DNA from: Spirosoma endbachense
GTDB taxonomy: Bacteria; Bacteroidota; Bacteroidia; Cytophagales; Spirosomataceae
DNA length: 64,000 nt
Reading direction: 5' to 3'
NCBI RefSeq assembly: GCF_010233585.1
Contig: NZ_CP045997.1
Location: 2,684,069 to 2,748,068 of the forward strand
Part shown: positions 7,868 to 18,191 of the stretch, in pieces
Layout: every line of letters starts with the position of its first letter
Numbering within the stretch: position 1 is the stretch's first letter
Notes under the pieces: generated by a model
What the model was told of the DNA's origin: nothing
What the model saw: the letters and a program-made list of their open reading frames with translations, nothing else
The model's database searches: none
Translations under genes and position numbers: made by a program

Positions 7868-10800
7868 TTACTTCACTTTCACCCGTTCGCCAGCGGAATG
7901 AGCCGCAAATTCCGGCGCATAGAAACACTGAACCGTAGCGACACCCGCCGAAAAGTCACCCGTTTGCGCTACCCGCAGATCGTACTCGAATACATGCGTT
8001 CCTACGGGGAGGTAACTCATGAAAAAATCGGTACTGGCATCTCGGGGAGATTCATAATAGCCCAATCCATTCTGATACTTATAGCCCGATAATGCGGCTA
8101 CGGGCTCAAAACCCGATGCGCGGCCATCTTTCAGATGAACGTATTCCATCGCCCGATCAGTCTTTAGAATTAACCGAACTTTGATCAGATCGCCGGGCTT
8201 GAGCGCTGTTTGCGGGGTTACCTGCGCTATCACAGGCCCTTTTGGAGAATCGTGCTGAACATAAAGGGTCTTCTGAACCGATAGCCCGGCACTTCCGGGC
8301 ATAACCCGGTCGAGCGGTTCGAAATGCTGCCAATACAAGGCACCCCAGGCTGGACCATCAGCTTTTTTGGTGATTTGAATAACGCCCATCTCCGGTTTGA
8401 TTTCAGACGCAGCGTATGTCACTTTCTGATACCCGGTGATGGTCTCGGTTTTTGTTACCCGACTTTCGATGGATTGTCCACCAAGGCTTACCTGTGTATT
8501 CGGCTTTGTATCGAGCCAGTCGCTGCCCCGGAGCAACAATGCATAAATAGCCTCCGTGGTGGCTTTAGTCGATGACCATGACTGCGTCTGTTTCTGACGG
8601 AGTAACCAACGCTTCATGTTATCGACAACAGCGCGATCCTGTTTGATCTCATCAAACGCTTCGATCAGGTAAGCCTGCGTTTCGATAGGCGTCTGATACC
8701 AGTACAACCCGCTGGTATTATCGGGCCAATAGGTACCTAACTCCTCCGATTGCCGCGTCCGTTCGAGCAGTGATCGTAAAATAGCGGCTGGTGTCACTTT
8801 ATCACCAAACCGATACAGCGCCATTGCCGAGAGTGCCTGACCCTGTAGGCTTTGCTTCAGCCAATCGTCGGACACACGCTGTTTTAGAAACGTGAGCATG
8901 TCTTTATCCACTGGCTTGTCGAGATAAAAACTGCGGGCGTATAGGTATTGAATGGCCGAAAAATACCGAAATGGGGCCGCTTTGTCTTTCTTCTGCTCCT
9001 GAACCCAACGCTTCATTTCGGCATCAGCATAGCGAATGGCATTCGTTTGCATCTCGCTCAGGCTAGTCTGCATATCATCTGGAAAACGAACGCCCAGCTT
9101 CTGCAAATGCCCGAATCCGCTCAGAACATGCAAAGTCATAGACAGACTTGGCTCCATACCACCAAACCACCGGAAGCCTCCACCGGACGTTTGTAATTGC
9201 TGTAGTTTTTCAAAGGCCCTTTCCTGCTCAGCCGCCATCCGGTTTTGATCGAGTAATTGGCCCAATTGCGATTGTCGCGCGGCTTCTGACCGGGCGTCGG
9301 CCAGCCACGGTGAATTTTCGAGGGCCACGGCTCTTAGTTCTTCATTCGATTGGAGTGGGCTTTTAGGCGGATTTTTCTGCCATTCGGCGATGACCTGTTT
9401 AAAGGCTGGTTTGCTACCAACAATATGAGCTGCCAGGCTATTGGCATACAAACGGCTGAACAATTGTTCGGCACATTCGTAACGGTATTCCATCAGATAC
9501 GGCAGCGACTGTAAGGCATACCACGTTGGGTTGCTCGTTACCTCAACCGTTAGCCGTTCGTGCTGGACGGGTAATTCAGGATTTAAGTTTGTCAGCCCTT
9601 TAAGCTTGAATTCTTTCGTTTCCCGGCCATTTACCCAAAATGGCTGCGTATCCGTTACGAGCATCCGATTGGGTAATATAGGTACAGTGAATTCCTCGCC
9701 ATCAGTAAACGTACCCGATCGGGCGGTCAATCGGCAGGTCACGGTTTCCAGACCCGCCGGAACAACGAGCGTCCAACCGACGCTTTGTCCTTGTCCGGCG
9801 GCTACCGTAGCTGACGTTTGCAGACTTGTGCGCACCAGTTTCTGATCGATGGGCTCACCCGTCAATGCATCTGACAGGCTAAGGTTCGCCAACACGGGCA
9901 TGACCTTGTCGGTCAGGTTGTTGATGCGGGCCGTTACGCGAATGGTGTCGCCTTCGCGCAGAAAGCGGGGGGCATTTGCCGTAATCATCAGCTCTTTCTG
10001 CGTTACGATCTCACGCTCCAGCGTGCCTATTTTCAAGTCTTTCGTATGGGCAAAGGCCAGCAAACGCCAGCGTGTAAGAGCTTCGGGCATCGTAAATTTC
10101 AAAACAACCCTCCCCTGAGCATCCGTTTTGATTTCAGGGATGAAGAAGGCTGTTTCATTGAAATTTTTGCGGGGGTTGATTAGCTCCGTTTGCTTTTTAG
10201 GCGCTTCGTCCGGAGCAGCTTCTTTTGCCAAAGCTTGCCCCGGAGCAAATCCATCGGCCATTGAGGCCGCTGCGGGAGCCGCCATAGCCCGTATAGATCC
10301 CCCTGCTGCCTCCATTCTTTTCTGGGCTCCGTAACCCACCACAACGACTTCATTCAGCGCACGGGCATCGGGCATCAATTGAAATGATATCGCTTTTTGT
10401 TTGATTGTCACCTCATTGATTATATAACCGATCTGCGAAAAAACCAATGTGATCTCACCGGTTTCTGAATCAGCAGTTAGTGCAAAGTTCCCTTTTTTAT
10501 CAGATATAGCTCCGTTAACCGTACCGCGAATCAAAATGTTGGCACCTTCTACGGCCGTCCCATTTTTTTGCTTTATTGTGCCGTTGATGGCCTTCCCAGA
10601 GCGTCGAACCGTTACCTGAATCGCACCGTCTGACGAGCCATTGGGGCCAACAGGATTGCGAACGAATGGTCGATTGCCATAGGGCGCAAACTGGTATCCC
10701 ATCCATCCTAACTGATCGTAGTGCCGAACCGGAGCAGGTGACTGCGGATGGTAAGTAGCGATAAGGAAGCTACTTGATTGGGTGCTGAAACTTCCCGACT

Positions 10801-13800
10801 GCCAGCCATAAAACGTAGGGAAATAGGGATGATAAACAGATGTTGGCCAGTTAAGCACATCGAACGCGTCCAATGATGCATCGTAAAGAGTAGCTACCAT
10901 CTCAGCTGGCACGCCGTTAAGACCACCAATGGTTAGTATCCACTCTTCCTGTTGGCCTGGTTTGAGTTTATTCCGAAACGTCTGGGTTTCGATGGTGAGT
11001 TGCTTGTTGGTGAACGGAACGGTTATTGGCTGTGATTTCTGATACAGGCGTCCATTTTGTACCATTGAACAATAGACCCCAAATCCACCCCGTTGTTTTT
11101 CGGTAACAGGCAGACTTATACGCCGGGGACGGCCATCGGTTTTAAACCATTCCTCCCTCACGATGACATGATTTTCTTCTACAGTCATCAACACCCAACC
11201 GGGTTGACTCGTACCAACGAGAAAGATCGCTTCCTCGCCGGGTTCAACAGTAGCTTTGCGAACCTGTACCCATCCATCCGTACGTGTGGATGCGATCGGT
11301 TGTTTATCGTCTACAACTGCAAAAAATACCCGCTCTTTCGTTGTCTCTCCCGCCGAATCCTTAACTGTCAGTTCTGCCACATAGTCTCCGACGGCATAGC
11401 GGTTCAAATCGGGCTTGATTAGTGAATCTGCCGGGGTTGTAATGGATTGTTGCTGCACAACTTCGCCTTTAGGCCACGAACGGGGATCGTTTTCATTGGC
11501 GTAAAGGTCATTTGGAAAGAGTCGTTCAAACTCTTCCCGACTCAGCAACTGACGATCGGGACGTGCCCAGAGCCGATTACGTAAAGGACGCGTTGGTGCC
11601 TGGAGTTTGTAAACCGTGAGTTGCCCTTTCGCGGATACCTTCTCACCCGACTGATTCGTGATTTTTACTGGAAAAGCAGCAGCTTTATCTTTCTCCACCT
11701 GCTCCGGAATCGTTAATTCGGCCTGTAAAGCCGAATAACCAATCTGAAGCGTTTGAGTAGTGCTTCGGGTTTCGCCAGCGCGGTCGGTTACGTCGATCGT
11801 TACTTCAAACTCAAAAACGGGATTATCCTGACGCGCCTTTTGTCGATCGGGCACCGCCGTGAAGGCAATGACAACATTTCCTTTCGCATCCGTTTGAGCC
11901 ACTCCATTGGCAATTTCGGCCTGATTTGTAGTGCGAGAACCTCCGCCCCTGTGATCATACCACCAATACCAGCGTTCCCGAAGTTTCCGGACAATTCGAT
12001 AGCGAACATCGGCCCCATCGACAACAGCCCCGGAAAATGTTTTGGCTTCTGCGGTCAGGCTAACCGTTTGTTCGAGCTTAAACGATTGTTTGATCGGCTT
12101 AACCTTGACCTCAAATGTTGGTCGTTTGTATTCTTCAACCCGAATGCTGGCGGCCCCAAAGGATGTCTGAATGGTCATTGTGCCCGTTAATTTGCCGACG
12201 GGTGCCGTAAAACTGGTATTGAACGTGCCGAATTCGTTCGTTTTCAGCGTCTGTTGAGTTACCCGTTCGCCATTATGATCGATCAATTCAAGCTTTACGT
12301 CCCGGTTCATCACGACAGCATATTGATTCATCTGGCCTTCATACAGCAGTCCCTTCACATAAATTAGCTGACCTGGCCGGTAGATGGCCCGATCGGTGAA
12401 CAGGTGTCCATAGATACGGGGCTGCTCGCCATTCTGGCGATTATTGTAGCTATAATGATATTGCCGGTCTGAAAGCAGCGTGTCATTACCCTCCGCTATC
12501 AGGTATGAGAATGCCGTTTGTGCCGGCATTTCACTTACTGAAATTCTAACCTGCCCATTTGTATCTGTTCGAACCTGTTTCTTACCAGAGGCCGTTCTGG
12601 GTGATTCAATTATGGCGACAGACACGTTCGGTAAAGGAGCACCTGTCAAACGATTCGTTACGATTAACTTTTGCGATGCTTCACCGTTGTTCATTGGCTG
12701 AAGCAGATAGCCAAGTCGGGAGACCGAAAAGGTCGAATATTGAACTGATTCTGCTTTCTCCTGAAACTTATCATCGGTTATCGCCAACAGTAAATAGTGC
12801 CCAACAGGCAACCCTTTCAGTGGCATTTCAACAGAATGACGATTGAGGTCTCCATCATCGGGCAACGTCACTGATTTTTCAGCGATAACGGGACGTTTTA
12901 GCCAGGCAGTAAACTTTTTTCGTTGCTCATCGTCCCCATTATTAATGCGGTACGTATCCAGTTCGGACACCGTCAGCTTAATAATCCGGTAGGTGATTTT
13001 GCTCACATTCTGGTAATTTACCAAGGCTCTGAATGGCTGGTCTGGCGCATTTACCCGCTCTACCTGTACGGTATACGAAGGAGTAAGGAGCCGATTTAAC
13101 AACTGAAAAGTCTGCTGCCCAGCCAATGTTTTAGGAAACCGCCTGACGAGATCCCGGCAGATATCGGCGGCCCGTTTATTGTTCCAACGCGAAGGACCAG
13201 GATCTACGGACTCAGTTGTTAAATCATCCTCATCGTCCAGTGGCCGGATAGGGCTGCCAAAATTTGCCAAAAACTCCGCCAGTTGATACGCATAAATCGC
13301 TTCAGCAGGTTGATTTTTATACTGTGTAACCTGTTTTTCGAGCGCCTGACTATATAACGAATCCTTATTGGGCACAACACTATGCTGGTGTACGAACGCC
13401 AATCGTAACGCATCAGCATCGGCCAGCGCGGCTGGGTTACTATCCGGCAAGTGGAAAGTTACGAGTTGCTGGTATAAGAGCAGTGCGTGATAACGCCCTG
13501 ACAATGAGTCCTGACTTTGAATAATCAGCTTCGCAAATACATCTGGTCCGGCCAGGTAATCAGGTTTATCAAGGTCAAATTTGAAAACAGGCTTCAACAA
13601 ATCAGGTTCCGAATTCTGGAAGAAACTGATAGCCCGATGCGCCAGTAAGTCGTAAAGCGTTGGCCGAAGTGGACGAGCATCAGCATCGCCTTTTTCCAGA
13701 AGCGCGTCAAACTCGGCAAGCGGTGTTTTTTGTAGTAGGTCTTTTGCCCGAACGGAAGCCAGATAAGCGGTCGTTACCGCGCCAACAAGCCGTTGGGCAT

Positions 13801-14293
13801 CCCACGTTCTGAAATCAGCGGTGGAGTCAGTCGTTTTTTCAGGCTTATCCGAAACAGCACTACCTGAACCTTTGGTGGGCCGTCCTGTCGTGGCGCGATC
13901 ATAAAATTTGTAGCGATTTTGCTGAAAATACTGCCAATAGATGTCGGCCAGCACCGATTGCAGGACCGACTTTGATGGCTCGGGTGTATCCTGAATATCA
14001 CTCTGAAGTGATCGTACAAGCTCCACGTAAGCATCTTCGTCGGAATAACTCCGGAAAATCATCCGGTGCATGGCCGCTTTGGCCACTTGCGGGTAATTGC
14101 GGGTTGCTTTAGCTTCCTTATAAATCCGGGTTGCTATGTCGAGTGCTGATTTGGGCAAGCCTTTAGCTGCCAGCGAATCAGCCCGTTTCCAGTCACGCGC
14201 ATAATCAGGCTGACTTGCCGGAGTGTTCTGGTTTTTCTGGGCTGAAGCCGCCAGCGCCAGCAGAACAAAAAATAAAGTCATAATCGGATTCAT
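7868..14293 (-). CDS. Alpha-2-macroglobulin family protein with embedded SusC-like carboxypeptidase-regulatory domain
   Basis: A 2141-residue exported protein with signal peptide MNPIMTLFFVLLALAASAQ. In order: helical N-terminal region; MG2 domain near residue 635 (TDRAIYRPGQLIYVKG); a CarboxypepD_reg-like domain at about 1230-1310 (GTIKQKNGTAVEGANILIRG) ending in LNEVVVVGYGAQKR, the linker signature of SusC/RagA outer-membrane receptors; an Ala/Pro-rich stretch; the A2M domain around 1380-1430 (PEALTRWRLLAFAH); and the thioester motif CAEQ with Cys1607. A2M proteins trap proteases by forming a covalent bond through this thioester after bait cleavage. Bacterial ones act in the periplasm, often beside PbpC, which is absent here. 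The domain between MG repeats is the odd feature. Confidence 0.92.
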   Translation of the reverse strand: MNPIMTLFFVLLALAASAQKNQNTPASQPDYARDWKRADSLAAKGLPKSALDIATRIYKEAKATRNYPQVAKAAMHRMIFRSYSDEDAYVELVRSLQSDIQDTPEPSKSVLQSVLADIYWQYFQQNRYKFYDRATTGRPTKGSGSAVSDKPEKTTDSTADFRTWDAQRLVGAVTTAYLASVRAKDLLQKTPLAEFDALLEKGDADARPLRPTLYDLLAHRAISFFQNSEPDLLKPVFKFDLDKPDYLAGPDVFAKLIIQSQDSLSGRYHALLLYQQLVTFHLPDSNPAALADADALRLAFVHQHSVVPNKDSLYSQALEKQVTQYKNQPAEAIYAYQLAEFLANFGSPIRPLDDEDDLTTESVDPGPSRWNNKRAADICRDLVRRFPKTLAGQQTFQLLNRLLTPSYTVQVERVNAPDQPFRALVNYQNVSKITYRIIKLTVSELDTYRINNGDDEQRKKFTAWLKRPVIAEKSVTLPDDGDLNRHSVEMPLKGLPVGHYLLLAITDDKFQEKAESVQYSTFSVSRLGYLLQPMNNGEASQKLIVTNRLTGAPLPNVSVAIIESPRTASGKKQVRTDTNGQVRISVSEMPAQTAFSYLIAEGNDTLLSDRQYHYSYNNRQNGEQPRIYGHLFTDRAIYRPGQLIYVKGLLYEGQMNQYAVVMNRDVKLELIDHNGERVTQQTLKTNEFGTFNTSFTAPVGKLTGTMTIQTSFGAASIRVEEYKRPTFEVKVKPIKQSFKLEQTVSLTAEAKTFSGAVVDGADVRYRIVRKLRERWYWWYDHRGGGSRTTNQAEIANGVAQTDAKGNVVIAFTAVPDRQKARQDNPVFEFEVTIDVTDRAGETRSTTQTLQIGYSALQAELTIPEQVEKDKAAAFPVKITNQSGEKVSAKGQLTVYKLQAPTRPLRNRLWARPDRQLLSREEFERLFPNDLYANENDPRSWPKGEVVQQQSITTPADSLIKPDLNRYAVGDYVAELTVKDSAGETTKERVFFAVVDDKQPIASTRTDGWVQVRKATVEPGEEAIFLVGTSQPGWVLMTVEENHVIVREEWFKTDGRPRRISLPVTEKQRGGFGVYCSMVQNGRLYQKSQPITVPFTNKQLTIETQTFRNKLKPGQQEEWILTIGGLNGVPAEMVATLYDASLDAFDVLNWPTSVYHPYFPTFYGWQSGSFSTQSSSFLIATYHPQSPAPVRHYDQLGWMGYQFAPYGNRPFVRNPVGPNGSSDGAIQVTVRRSGKAINGTIKQKNGTAVEGANILIRGTVNGAISDKKGNFALTADSETGEITLVFSQIGYIINEVTIKQKAISFQLMPDARALNEVVVVGYGAQKRMEAAGGSIRAMAAPAAASMADGFAPGQALAKEAAPDEAPKKQTELINPRKNFNETAFFIPEIKTDAQGRVVLKFTMPEALTRWRLLAFAHTKDLKIGTLEREIVTQKELMITANAPRFLREGDTIRVTARINNLTDKVMPVLANLSLSDALTGEPIDQKLVRTSLQTSATVAAGQGQSVGWTLVVPAGLETVTCRLTARSGTFTDGEEFTVPILPNRMLVTDTQPFWVNGRETKEFKLKGLTNLNPELPVQHERLTVEVTSNPTWYALQSLPYLMEYRYECAEQLFSRLYANSLAAHIVGSKPAFKQVIAEWQKNPPKSPLQSNEELRAVALENSPWLADARSEAARQSQLGQLLDQNRMAAEQERAFEKLQQLQTSGGGFRWFGGMEPSLSMTLHVLSGFGHLQKLGVRFPDDMQTSLSEMQTNAIRYADAEMKRWVQEQKKDKAAPFRYFSAIQYLYARSFYLDKPVDKDMLTFLKQRVSDDWLKQSLQGQALSAMALYRFGDKVTPAAILRSLLERTRQSEELGTYWPDNTSGLYWYQTPIETQAYLIEAFDEIKQDRAVVDNMKRWLLRQKQTQSWSSTKATTEAIYALLLRGSDWLDTKPNTQVSLGGQSIESRVTKTETITGYQKVTYAASEIKPEMGVIQITKKADGPAWGALYWQHFEPLDRVMPGSAGLSVQKTLYVQHDSPKGPVIAQVTPQTALKPGDLIKVRLILKTDRAMEYVHLKDGRASGFEPVAALSGYKYQNGLGYYESPRDASTDFFMSYLPVGTHVFEYDLRVAQTGDFSAGVATVQCFYAPEFAAHSAGERVKVK

Positions 14294-14302
14294 AGCTTAC
14301 AG

Positions 14303-14310
14303 CGAAGGTA
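14303..14310 (-). promoter_or_regulatory. Possible -7 element of the alpha-2-macroglobulin gene
   Basis: Reading the minus strand, TACCTTCG differs from TAnnTTTG at one base and lies 9 bp before the start codon. No clear -33 element was found, so this is a weak call. Confidence 0.3.
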
Positions 14311-14454
14311 GGTCGTTGGGATAGATGAAAGTACAGTTGTTTTTCCACAACGCTTGCCACTATGATTCTGATTTGAGGGAGAGGGTTTAATATCCTGCTT
14401 TTCCCTCGGTATATTTAAAGTCTGTATAACTCGCTACACTAACTTTATGTGCTT

Positions 14455-15036
14455 ATGCCAAACGTCCTGCTTCTTCTCGTCTACATCATTTCTTTGGCGA
14501 CACCATCAAAGCCCCCCAAAACCTACCCGATTGGGCAGATAAAAACCAACATGGGCGAGGTGCTTTTCTGGCTTTATGACGAAACTCCCAACCATAAGGC
14601 CAGTTTCATGAAGCTTGCTAATCAGAATTATTGGGACACACTAACGTTTAACCGCGTAATCAAAAATTTTGTGGCACAGGGTGGCTGCCCGGATACACCG
14701 GCTGGCTTTGCCGACTCCCCTTATTTATTGAAACCAGAATTCAGGCCAGCGATTCGGCACATATATGGAGCCGTTGGCGCTGGCCGCGACAACAATCCGC
14801 AAATGCTTTCAGCAGGATGTCAGTTTTACATCGTACAAAACAAAAAAGGCGAACACCGTCTCGATGATAAATTTACCGTATTCGGACAGGTCTTTAAAGG
14901 GATGGAGGTGATCGATGCAATTGTTGCGGTAAAAACCGATACTACCGATACGCCCTTATCGCCGATCAAGCTGGATATCAACGTCATTAATCTCACCGCT
15001 CCGGAGTTGGCAAAGCTTGGTTATGTAGTTAAGTGA
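14455..15036 (+). CDS. Exported cyclophilin-type peptidyl-prolyl isomerase
   Basis: About 193 residues from ATG 14455, with a hydrophobic N-terminus (MPNVLLLLVYIISLA) acting as signal peptide or anchor. The cyclophilin fold is seen in LTFNRVIKNFVAQGGCP (with the catalytic Arg), GRDNNPQMLSAGCQFYIVQN and KFTVFGQVFKGMEVID. It probably catalyses proline isomerisation during folding of exported proteins in the periplasm. It is divergent from the alpha-2-macroglobulin gene and is followed by its own terminator. An earlier GTG at 14449 is also in frame. Confidence 0.88.
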   Translation: MPNVLLLLVYIISLATPSKPPKTYPIGQIKTNMGEVLFWLYDETPNHKASFMKLANQNYWDTLTFNRVIKNFVAQGGCPDTPAGFADSPYLLKPEFRPAIRHIYGAVGAGRDNNPQMLSAGCQFYIVQNKKGEHRLDDKFTVFGQVFKGMEVIDAIVAVKTDTTDTPLSPIKLDINVINLTAPELAKLGYVVK

Positions 15037-15038
15037 TT

Positions 15039-15085
15039 AAGAAAAAAGGTGATTGAAGAACCGTTTTCCAATCACCTTTTTTCTT
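15039..15085. terminator. Bidirectional intrinsic terminator
   Basis: Perfect 17-bp arms (15039-15055 and 15069-15085) with core AAGGTGATTG and T6/A6 flanks, between the convergent cyclophilin and cytochrome genes. Confidence 0.85.
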
Positions 15086-15086
15086 A

Positions 15087-18000
15087 TTATTGCTTTAACA
15101 GAAACGCCGACAAATCAGCTAATTGCTGGTTAGTCAGCCCCATGGCTGTAGGGTCAGGCATGAGACTGGTCTTGTATTGCCGACGCGAAAAAACCTGATT
15201 CGTTGGAATTGAATGTTTCTGCCCCTTGAGACCTTTTATGACAACGGACTGCTCTCCATCGCTAACCAGAAAACCGTAGTAGGTTTGCCCACCTTTAGTG
15301 GTAATGAGCCAGGGTTCATAACCAAATGCGATACCAGCACTTGGATTAATAATGGCATCCAGTAGCCCATTTTTATCAAATTTCTGGTGAATCTGGGTTA
15401 AGTCAGGCCCGATATCATTTCCCTGCTGACCGTGCCGATGGCAGGTGATACAATTCGCTCTGAAGACGGTTCGGCCTGCCCGTTCATCACCTGTTAGCAT
15501 CGCTATTTTAGCAATCGGCGAATCTGGTTCTGACGAATTGGCTATTTTAAGTGCGATTGGCTCACTTACCGTTGTTTTAGCTGGTTCGTTTTGGCTCGAA
15601 ACAACTGGCGTAGAAGGAGTAACGACAGCGGCCGTAGCAGAAGCCGTTGGTGATTGCTGTTTCCAGGGGAAATATTCTTTACCCATTGTACGAACTGTCT
15701 GATCTTTATTCGTACGAATACCGGGTCCGGCAACTTTGATTAAATCATACGACAATTTATTATCGGCCGCCAGGCCAATCAGCACTTTAGCGCCTTCGGC
15801 ATCGCGTGACATTTCGATCGCGAGTTTTCGCTTTTCGGCGTCTGTCACATGTTCATCGAGTAGTTGCTGCCGTTTATCCAGCATCTTTTGTTCCTCAGCC
15901 GCTATTTTTATGGGCATGACTTCATCCCAGTTTAGAAGCGTAGCCCAATCGTTTCCGCGTCTGAAACCAGTCCAGTAGTTTGCCTGATCAGCGATCTCTT
16001 TATCCGCCGATTTCGTTAAATCGACCATTGCTTTGGCGGCTGGCAGGCTTTTGATAAAGCCCAATGCGACTATGGCCTGACGACGCGCATCAGCGGTGAG
16101 GGTTGGTGTTTCGGCTCGTTTTTTCAGCGATGAAACCATCGAAGCGGGGTGTAGTTCCCAAACCAGATTAGCCGTGCGCTGATCCCACTCAACCGGATTC
16201 TCAGGCATGGTCTGCCGCAGATCGGCCATGAGGGCTTCCTCCTTTCCATCGGCAGCCTGCCCCAATGCATTCAGATACCAGCGATCCTGCCCGTCGTAGC
16301 CTTTGACCAGGTTCAGCAACATAAGTCGACAATCGGCGAACGGAACATCTCGTAACGCAATGGCTACTTCACGCCGAACAGCCGCGCTTGGGTCACGGGA
16401 AAGGTTTCCGAGCAGGGGTAGGAGAGCCCGTTGCGATGCCGTTAGCGCCGGATTGCTCTTCGAATTTTCCGGGGTAATGCTCCGTAAGGCCCGCAAGGCT
16501 ATCAGCCGTACGGGCGCATCAATAGCTTTTAGCAGCCGCTCAACTTCAAATTGGCCCTCAGAGCCAAGATGAGCCAGTAAGAAAATTGCCCGCGCCCGAT
16601 GGTACGGATTGGGCGACGACAACAGGGCCATTACTGGCTCGACGACTTTGTCGCCCTGTTCCTGAAGTGCCTCAAAACCCAGCATTCGAACATTAACGGC
16701 AGGACTGAGCAAGGCAGCAATTTGCCCCTGTGTTGATTTAAGGTCGATTTTAGGGACTTTGAGATTTTTTCCTCTGGGCGTAATCCGGTAAATACGCCCG
16801 TAGCCTTTAGAATCCTGCATCTGGTGCCCCCCCACAATGGGATCATACCAATCGGCAATGTAGATGGCTCCATCAGGCCCAACAGACACGTCGCTTGGCC
16901 GGAACCATTTGCGTGTATCTTTCTCAACATCATTCCACTTGTAATTATCGTCGACTTTGGGAAATGTACTGATAAAGTCTGTGCGCGGCAGCCGGAAACC
17001 GGCTCCCCACGGTTCAGGCTTATAGCCAAAAATAACATTTCGGCCAGCTTCAGCGCTCAGCAGCATACCCCGGTATTGGGCACCAAGTTCGTCGCCTTCA
17101 TACACAACCACGCCGGTTGGTGATCCGGCTCCGCTAATGTCGCCCGCAGGCATGACACCGGGATCTTCCTGATGCCAGTGAGCCGTTGGGATCGTTTGGC
17201 CGGGGCGCTGGTCAGCCTGCCAATAGCGAGTGCCATCACTGCTGAAATAGCCCGCATTAGCCCCTTCCATAAGCCAGCTTGTGCGGCAGGCAACCACCTG
17301 ATCGTCGTTATCGTTCTGCCACATGTTGCCATACGAGTCGAGCGCCGTTTCGTAGTTATTCCGGAAGTTGTGCGCCATAACTTTCAGGCCCGAGCCGTCG
17401 GGATCGACGCGTAGGGCCATACCACCCGTCCAAACGCGGCCATCATCACTGACCTGATTACCATGGTTGATCTTATTATAGGGCGTTCCTCCGACGTATA
17501 AACTACCGGATCGAAGTGTCCATCCGTCTTTATCAGTTACCACGTGCGGCCCAGCATTTCCCGTATTGAAATAATACTTGCCATCGGGGCCCGCTACCAC
17601 GGCATGAAGTGAGTGGTCGTGATCTAAACCACCAAATCCGGTCAGCAACACTTCTTTCCGATCGGGCTTGTCGTCTCCGTTTTCGTCGGTATAAACCACT
17701 ACATTCGGCGAGCACGATACGATAACCTTATTACCAATAATAGCAATACCAAGTGGTGATACCAGATCCGGGTCCTGCACGAACACCTTACTGGCATCCG
17801 CTTTTCCATCACCATTGGTATCTTCCAGAATCATGACACGCTCACCTTCAGGGTGATCGAGCCTTTTTTCCGGCTTATTATTGAATTTTCGGTAATTCAC
17901 GGCCTCCGTAATCCAAACCCGACCTCTGGCATCAATATCCATATTGGTCGGATTATAGAACATCGGAGCCTCAGCCCACAAGGTGGCTTCCAGGTCATCG

Positions 18001-18179
18001 GGTACATACAATGTGTTCGAATCGGCACCGACGACAATACTACGTTGCCGGATTGGTTCGCTCTCGGGCGAAGATGCTCCAGTGGAGTTTGGCTGCCGAA
18101 TTAATTGACCAGCCAGATAAAGCAAACAAGCTGTTGCCAGGAAAAGTGGGCCAGCCGAAAAGGAAAAGGTTGTTCTCAT
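15087..18179 (-). CDS. Membrane-bound dehydrogenase-like protein with HEAT repeats and C-terminal cytochrome c
   Basis: A 1030-residue exported protein. After a hydrophobic N-terminus there is a beta-propeller of the sorbosone/glucose dehydrogenase type (about residues 55-460; ITEAVNYRKF, GLDHDHSLHAV, GPDGAIYIADWYDP), then alpha-helical HEAT-like repeats (about 480-750), a low-complexity linker, and a cytochrome c domain with haem motif CITCH (Cys near 910) and a distal Met candidate in TSLMPDP. This architecture is the 'PVC-type haem-binding CxxCH' family, common in Planctomycetes, Verrucomicrobia and Cytophagales. Oxidation of sugars or polyols is suspected for the family, but the substrate is unknown. 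It is 12 bp downstream of the TIM-barrel gene and probably shares its transcript. Confidence 0.9.
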   Translation of the reverse strand: MRTTFSFSAGPLFLATACLLYLAGQLIRQPNSTGASSPESEPIRQRSIVVGADSNTLYVPDDLEATLWAEAPMFYNPTNMDIDARGRVWITEAVNYRKFNNKPEKRLDHPEGERVMILEDTNGDGKADASKVFVQDPDLVSPLGIAIIGNKVIVSCSPNVVVYTDENGDDKPDRKEVLLTGFGGLDHDHSLHAVVAGPDGKYYFNTGNAGPHVVTDKDGWTLRSGSLYVGGTPYNKINHGNQVSDDGRVWTGGMALRVDPDGSGLKVMAHNFRNNYETALDSYGNMWQNDNDDQVVACRTSWLMEGANAGYFSSDGTRYWQADQRPGQTIPTAHWHQEDPGVMPAGDISGAGSPTGVVVYEGDELGAQYRGMLLSAEAGRNVIFGYKPEPWGAGFRLPRTDFISTFPKVDDNYKWNDVEKDTRKWFRPSDVSVGPDGAIYIADWYDPIVGGHQMQDSKGYGRIYRITPRGKNLKVPKIDLKSTQGQIAALLSPAVNVRMLGFEALQEQGDKVVEPVMALLSSPNPYHRARAIFLLAHLGSEGQFEVERLLKAIDAPVRLIALRALRSITPENSKSNPALTASQRALLPLLGNLSRDPSAAVRREVAIALRDVPFADCRLMLLNLVKGYDGQDRWYLNALGQAADGKEEALMADLRQTMPENPVEWDQRTANLVWELHPASMVSSLKKRAETPTLTADARRQAIVALGFIKSLPAAKAMVDLTKSADKEIADQANYWTGFRRGNDWATLLNWDEVMPIKIAAEEQKMLDKRQQLLDEHVTDAEKRKLAIEMSRDAEGAKVLIGLAADNKLSYDLIKVAGPGIRTNKDQTVRTMGKEYFPWKQQSPTASATAAVVTPSTPVVSSQNEPAKTTVSEPIALKIANSSEPDSPIAKIAMLTGDERAGRTVFRANCITCHRHGQQGNDIGPDLTQIHQKFDKNGLLDAIINPSAGIAFGYEPWLITTKGGQTYYGFLVSDGEQSVVIKGLKGQKHSIPTNQVFSRRQYKTSLMPDPTAMGLTNQQLADLSAFLLKQ

Positions 18180-18191
18180 AACGGTTACTCT

